A stretch of DNA of 64,000 bases from Heterodera schachtii (taxonomy: Eukaryota > Nematoda > Chromadorea > Rhabditida > Heteroderidae). The stretch spans positions 195,994 through 259,993 of the forward strand of contig SIJG01000091.1 of NCBI GenBank assembly GCA_023374025.1. The letters run 5' to 3'. The notes below the pieces were generated by a model. It was not told the origin of the DNA and did not search any database. It worked only from the letters and a program-made list of their open reading frames with translations. The stretch's first letter is position 1. Each line of letters begins with the position of its first letter. Of the stretch, positions 58,786-64,000 are shown piece after piece. The translations under genes were made by a program, and so were the position numbers.

Positions 58786-61700
58786 AATATAATGGTCGAC
58801 TTGGCTACACTCTTGTTGAGGTAATTTCCGTCTCCTTTTTTCCCAATTTTTTAGCGGTGAAAAAACGCATTTTTTCTGAATTTTCTAGGATGGTGGCATT
58901 TTGGCTCTATTGCAGTTCACACGACCATAAAAAAAGACACTAACATAAAATTTTTTTGCAACTTTGGTACACCATAACTTTTTCTTGAAGCACCCAAATT
59001 AAATATTCTTAATATCATTCGATAGCCCTAATAATCCTCTATTAACCTGCAAAATTTCAAAAAATTTCGTTGGGTTTCAAAAAATTTATGGCCAGAAAAT
59101 TTCTAAAAGTTGATTTTCTAAGCATATTTAGCCATAGATTTTTTTAAACCCAACGAAATTTTTTGAAATTTTGCAGGCTAATAGAGGATTCTTAGGGCTA
59201 TTGAATGATATTAAGAATATTTAATTTGGGTGCTTCAAGAAAAAGTTATGGTGTACCAAAGTTGCAAAAAAATTTTATGGTCGTGTCTTTTTTTAATGGC
59301 CATGTGAACTGCAATAGAGCCGGCATTTTCCCCGAATTTTCTAGGATGATTCTTCACTGTTGGGTGGCATCACTTTTCGCTCAATTGTGTCCGGTGACAA
59401 ATTGCCGTTGTTGCGCGACTCGCCGCCCGAGTCGCATGTTGAGCCGGTGGCGCAACTGTTGCGATCTCCACGTGACCCCATGGACAACATCATCAACCCA
59501 GCGGACAACAACATTTTGGACAACACCAATGGCTTCGCTTTGGCGCCTTACACCGAACAGCGACGTAATTTTGCAAAAAAAAAAAACATTTTTACGGTTA
59601 TACTCCTTACTTGAGCACGACCTGTACTTGGACCCAGAAACTGGGTTTTCATGGACTTGGATTTAACTGTATATAATTTTAGAATGTTGTTTATGTGACT
59701 AATATTTTTTTGAAATGACTTTTTCAAACATTTGTTTGCTTTAAACCACAAATACCAGTAAAAAAAATCCAATCCAGGAGGCCATGGCAGGCCTGAATTT
59801 TTGTCTTGGAAACCTGGGTCCATGCTATTTTCAAAATGTCCAGCTCAACTCCCTCCACAAAAAAACATTACAGCAATACGCCATTTTTAGGTGCGCCCAG
59901 CGGAGTGTTGGCACAGCAAACGATGCAACGGTTCGGCAATGCGTATTTCATGGTTTGTTTTGCTTCTAGGGTCATGTTGGAATTCAAAAGTCGAAAATGC
60001 AAAAAAAAAAAAATTTCGATTCGCTATTGATGACCATTTGAACTAATGTAGCAATACGATTGGTGAAATTAAATTTGCTTATTTTCGTAAGATTTGGAAA
60101 CAAAAAGGCTTTAAATCCGAGAAATTTTTGAATTTTCATTTTCGATTTTTTTATGTTCAAGTTTGGGTTTCTCGTTTCGGAATAACTGCCAAAATGAAAT
60201 TGTCATAATTTTTTCTTTCTTTCCAGGGTAATAGTAATAATAGCACTAACAACACCACCACTTCCTCCGCCTATTCATTGGCAACAATTGGCACCAATAC
60301 GACGACGTACAGTGGCGGGGCCGGCAACGGCGGCGGCGGCACATTGGTCACAAACGCAACTGGCACAACAGGCGGACGTCGTAAAGATGTGTACAGTAAG
60401 TTGGTTGAATTGAATTTACATATGAAAAACCAATTTTCCAATAAAAAAAATTGTCAAATTTTGCAATTTTTTTCACCGCCTGACCAATTTTTCGACCGTA
60501 AACATTTTCTTTCTAACCAAATTTAAAAAATTCTTGGTATCGAAAGAGCGCTTGACAAACTCGACAATTTAGCTGACGGCATTTTGCTCGATTGCGACAC
60601 CAATCGCATTCTTTCCGGCGGCGGCGGTGTCGACTTTCGGTCCGCAAATGCACCGCCACTGAAAACAGACGAATTTGAACGACGAGACACTGTCAGTTTA
60701 ATTTAATGTGCCTCTATTGTGAGAGAAACTCAAATTTGTACAACTTTGGCGGGTGTTATACTCTAAAATTGGTACACTCCTCCCCTCCTCTCAACGGGGT
60801 GAGATTTGTTGGGAAACCCAACAACTAAAAAAACATTTTTTTTTTTTTTTGGTACCCCCACCCTAAAAAACCCCAAAAATCCTAAATCCTGGCTGGGACC
60901 ATTCCTTGTTCGACCACTGAATATAACAGAAAAAAACTATTTGACAGCAGCATCAGTCATTTCCGGCGGCGAATAACGGCCGCATCGTACCAAGCAAAAA
61001 GTCGGGCAAAAAGAACATGCGAAAGGAGCGCGGGACCACCATCAATGTGAAGGAGTTAGCTGGTGTGTTTAAAAATTTTTGCTTTTAACTAGTCAAGAAA
61101 CGGGAAAAACCTGGAAATTCCGGCAGAAATCTGAAACCCGGGGAAAAAAACCGGAGGTGCCTTTACAAATTAAATTCAGACTTTCGGAGGCCTGCTGTGT
61201 TTTTTTTTTCCTATAAATCTGTCAGACAACTGACAAATTACTTACAGTTTTAACACCATCTTTTTTTGGTTTTCTAAACAAAATTAAGTGATGAGTTTTG
61301 TGATTAAACCGAGTTTAGTGAATTATGTCAAAAATTCTTTGATTTTTTTTAGGTTACTTTGGAGACCGTGGCTTGGATGAAATTTTGCGCGAGTTTCAAC
61401 CCAATCAGCCAAACACCGGCAGGACGGCACCAAAAAAGGAAAAGAACGGCACCGATGCCAATGTCGTCGTCGTCGCCGCCGCTGGGGACGCGTCAGCAGC
61501 TGTGCCAGTGCCACCACCAGAGCAAAAGCCGCAGCAGCAGCAGCAGCCGGAGATCACTGCTGACAACAATGAGCCGAGCACAAAGAAAGGGAAGCAAACG
61601 AAGGTGGTACAATTTTTTTAAATTTTATTTTTATAATGAATTATGACAAATAAATTTTTGAAATTAGCGTAATATTTTTATTTGAAAAAACTCAAATTTT

Positions 61701-63859
61701 GTAAGAATTTTTGAATATTAATTATTATTATTTTTTTATTTTCGATGTTGGGTTAGAATGAGTTGCTCCTATGTATTTCATGTGGTATATTTGCTTTAAA
61801 TTCCTCCGCTTACAAGCAGTTCGTTTTTCTCCGAATTTAGCCTCTACACAAAATTTGTATTTTTGGCGAAATGTTTTTTTTTTGAAATTTTCAACAAATT
61901 TCTATAAATAAAATATTCATTAGCCGTACCGGTCGGAAGAATTGCAGCATAAATTCCTTGCTTTTGCTTTCAGCACGTTTCCTCCACGGCCCATCGCCGC
62001 ACGCTGACGAAACAGCAGCGACGACGTCAGCAGCAGCAGCAGTTGGCGACTCAATCGCGCGGCAGCAGTGCAGAGGAAGTGGAGGTGTGTGGTCAGGGAC
62101 GGTCCCCGGGCTTCCGACTTGGAGGCTGGTCCAACCTCCCGAACGATGACGGCATTATTTGCTATTCGGGCAGTTTAAAATTCCCCCCCCCCCCACCATT
62201 TTCTCAAACAAAATTTTGGAGTACGGGAGGGTGCCGGCGGTGCAGAAAATTTTAAATTAGTTTTTTTTTTGGTAAAAAATAGCAAAAAACTAAGTTTTCC
62301 ATTAAAAAAATTAAGTGCAGTAAATGCTAGGGCAGTGTATTAATATGAAAAATCTAAAATTTTCATCTAATTGTAAGGTTGCCATCGAGCTGGACAGAGA
62401 AGGTGGTGGTGGTGGTGTTGCTGATGTGAAACCGGACCAAAACACCGACCCTACTCTTAATGGTGAGTGGGGGCTTTTTTTTAATTTGTCTATTCTAAAG
62501 TTGTAAATAATTGTATCAGCCAACATGATATACTTACAATTAACAAATTTAAATCCAATTTATAGAATAAATGATACAAAAACTTGATTAAATGGTTCTT
62601 TTTCTAATAAATTTTTTTTTCAAATTTCAAAATAAGAATGGCTTCCCCCCATATCAGTTCCCCCCGAGAAATTAAAAAAAACTTAAAAAAAGTTTTTATA
62701 AGAAAAGAAATTTTTTCGAAAACAGCGATTTTTTAGAAAAAAAATTTTTTTTTTTTTTGAAAAATCTTCATAATTTACCTTAAAATTTTTCAAATTCACA
62801 TTCTCGGAAACCGAAATTTATTCTCTATTTTTCATTTTTTTTAATTTTATATTCAGCAGAAACAGTGGCTGAAGCGGCTGCTTCGGAGGTCCGCAACAGT
62901 TTGGAGAAGACGAAGAAGCCGTTATTGGTTCGTTCGTTTATATTTAGTACAAAATTGTTGGACCAGTACATCACAAAAGGGAGTGAGAGCAAGCAGTTCA
63001 TATTCATTCCCTCCATAAATCAATCATTTCGTCCCCATTTCGACCGACAAAAAAAAATTAATTAAAAAATTCCGAATTTTATTTTTTTAAATTCCTGTTT
63101 CGGGTTTGCCGTTCCACCAGTTTAAATACTGGATTTGCAACAACAATTTTCATGACTTACAGGAGCGTATCCCATCGAATGTGTTGCGACAGCTCCGTGA
63201 GAAGAAGGCATGGCACTGTCCGTTCACCATTTGCAACCCGTTCATGAACACAGGCGCCACCGCCGCCGTGGATCGAGAAAATGTCATGAAAGGTGGCCAT
63301 ATTTCAATTAAGGCGCTTTGTCCTAAAATACCAACCGGACATGAGTTGTTTGACAATGAATGAGCTGGGCATGACTCACCCAGGAGGCCGAATTTTTGGA
63401 AAAATCTAGGCCCGGGTTTCATGTTGGCCCTGCATTTACCGGACAAAAACCTGGCCCACGAAAAACCCAGGTTGTCGAAAAATCACTTGGATGGTTGGAT
63501 CCAGGAAAAATCCGGCCTTGGTTCAGGTCCAGGTCGAGTCCCAAAAAGCACTGTGCAACCCAGATATACCGTATTTCTTCTAATGCCCCTCCCCTGACTT
63601 ATTGTTGTTAGAGCCCCCTGAAATAAGACCCCCTTTTGAGGGGGGTTGAAAAATAGAGCCCCGGGAGCTCTGTTTCAAGAAATACAGTATATACATATAT
63701 AAATTATATCCATGTTTTCTTCCAGGGCCGGTCGAGCCGTGGTTGGAGCGCTCTGACGCGTTTCCGTTGCCTGCTCAGCTGTTGCAGCAGCACGGGCCGC
63801 GCGTGCCAATGCCAATGTCGAAGAATGGTGACAATGTTAACGTGCCAACAACGCTGTGA
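58786..63859 (+). CDS. Gln/Asn/Gly-rich, probably nuclear protein, function unknown
   Basis: Exons 58786-58820 and 59345-59564 (YNGRLGYTLVE, then DDSSLLGGITFRSIVSGDK) are open and phase-compatible. Then come 59836-59952, 60227-60395, 60549-60691, 60948-61062, 61353-61603, 61974-62084, 62378-62462, 62857-62927, 63163-63292 and 63726-63859. The last ten give 441 aa from MSSSTPSTKKHYSNTPFLGA to the stop with every junction in frame. The join between 59564 and 59836 lacks a canonical acceptor, so 59836 may be the true start of a separate transcript. Features: Asn/Thr/Gly runs, a basic patch (SKKSGKKNMRKERG) that could be a nuclear signal, NVKELAGYFGDRGLDEILRE, polyGln and RRRQQQQQ tracts, and a conserved-looking end (LREKKAWHCPFTICNPFM). 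No known domain recognised. Confidence 0.72.
58891..59344. mobile_element. Palindromic element inserted at a splice acceptor
   Basis: GGCTCTATTGCAGTTCACAC at the left is inverted at the right (GTGAACTGCAATAGAGCC). The whole stretch is a palindrome with the AATTTTGCAGGCTAATAGAG centre. The 15-bp direct repeat GAATTTTCTAGGATG lies on both sides (about 58876-58890 and 59334-59348). Confidence 0.7.
59605..59830. repeat. Copy of the 'CCAGGAAAA' repeat
   Basis: Two blocks (GTACTTGGACCCAGAAACTGG and CCAGGAGGCCATGGCAGGCC...CTGGGTCC) flank AT-rich DNA. The right block abuts the exon at 59836. Confidence 0.55.
63380..63545. repeat. Copy of the 'CCAGGAAAA' repeat
   Basis: Words CCAGGAAAAATCC, CCCAGG and GGTCCAGG in the last intron of the Gln/Asn-rich protein gene. 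Confidence 0.6.
63564..63692. mobile_element. Second TACCGTATTT-type miniature element
   Basis: ATATACCGTATTTCTTCTAA at the left and its inverted counterpart near 63680-63692 enclose CCCCTT/GGGG tracts and AGAGCCCC. Same design as 2249-2376. Confidence 0.6.
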
Positions 63860-64000
63860 CAACTGACCTTCCCTTGCTTGACGTGCTGTTCTATTCATTC
63901 ATACATTGCTCGTTGACTCTTTTTCTTCATTTTTGTTTTCGATTGTTTGTTATTAATATATTTATTAGGCATAAAATTGACTTAAAATTCAAGAAGCGAG

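Overview
The window reads as nuclear DNA of a plant-parasitic nematode, most likely a cyst nematode (Heterodera/Globodera type). It is very AT-rich, its genes are cut by many short introns (GT-AG plus a few GC-AG), and intergenic and intronic DNA is packed with non-autonomous transposons. It carries two kinds of gene that point to this group: secreted tyrosinases with ShKT (SXC) tails, and members of a multicopy family I associate with cyst-nematode gene sets. The genus is an inference; no rRNA or mitochondrial marker is present. Layout: positions 1-28418 hold three tandem plus-strand tyrosinase-ShKT genes. The first is cut by the window edge (1-6160), the second is complete (8719-17596, 28 exons, 843 aa) and the third is complete (18672-28418, 35 exons, 972 aa). 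Every exon was traced in frame. Each gene has type-3 copper histidines, a Cys-rich linker, four ShKT domains and a basic C-terminal tail. The third has a duplicated N-terminal module and one intron that lacks an AG acceptor. Positions 29711-41406 are mostly minus strand: a small three-exon gene (147 aa), then exons of Lys/Glu/Gln-rich, probably all-helical proteins of unknown function. One of these starts with a clear signal peptide; a frameshifted coding stretch lies among them. Positions 42557-44917 hold a complete ten-exon, minus-strand 7TM receptor (350 aa, Srsx-like). Positions 44918-49467 are gene-free and rich in transposons. Positions 49468-51111 encode a plus-strand zinc-knuckle protein (230 aa). 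Positions 52490-56200 hold broken minus-strand members of the multicopy family and a 540-bp gene-fragment hairpin. Positions 58786-63859 hold a plus-strand gene for a Gln/Asn/Gly-rich, probably nuclear, protein. The tyrosinases are probably secreted phenol oxidases acting on cuticle or cyst wall. The other genes have no evident functional link to them. The most unusual feature is the repeat landscape. Several short elements end in CAGGG/TAGGG-type inverted repeats, with 8-bp target duplications where they are preserved, as in hAT transposons. Many are built from one short word repeated throughout the element, and the word differs from element to element. A second set are long palindromes, also with 8-bp duplications. 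One palindrome has landed on a splice acceptor and its flanking duplication restores that acceptor.
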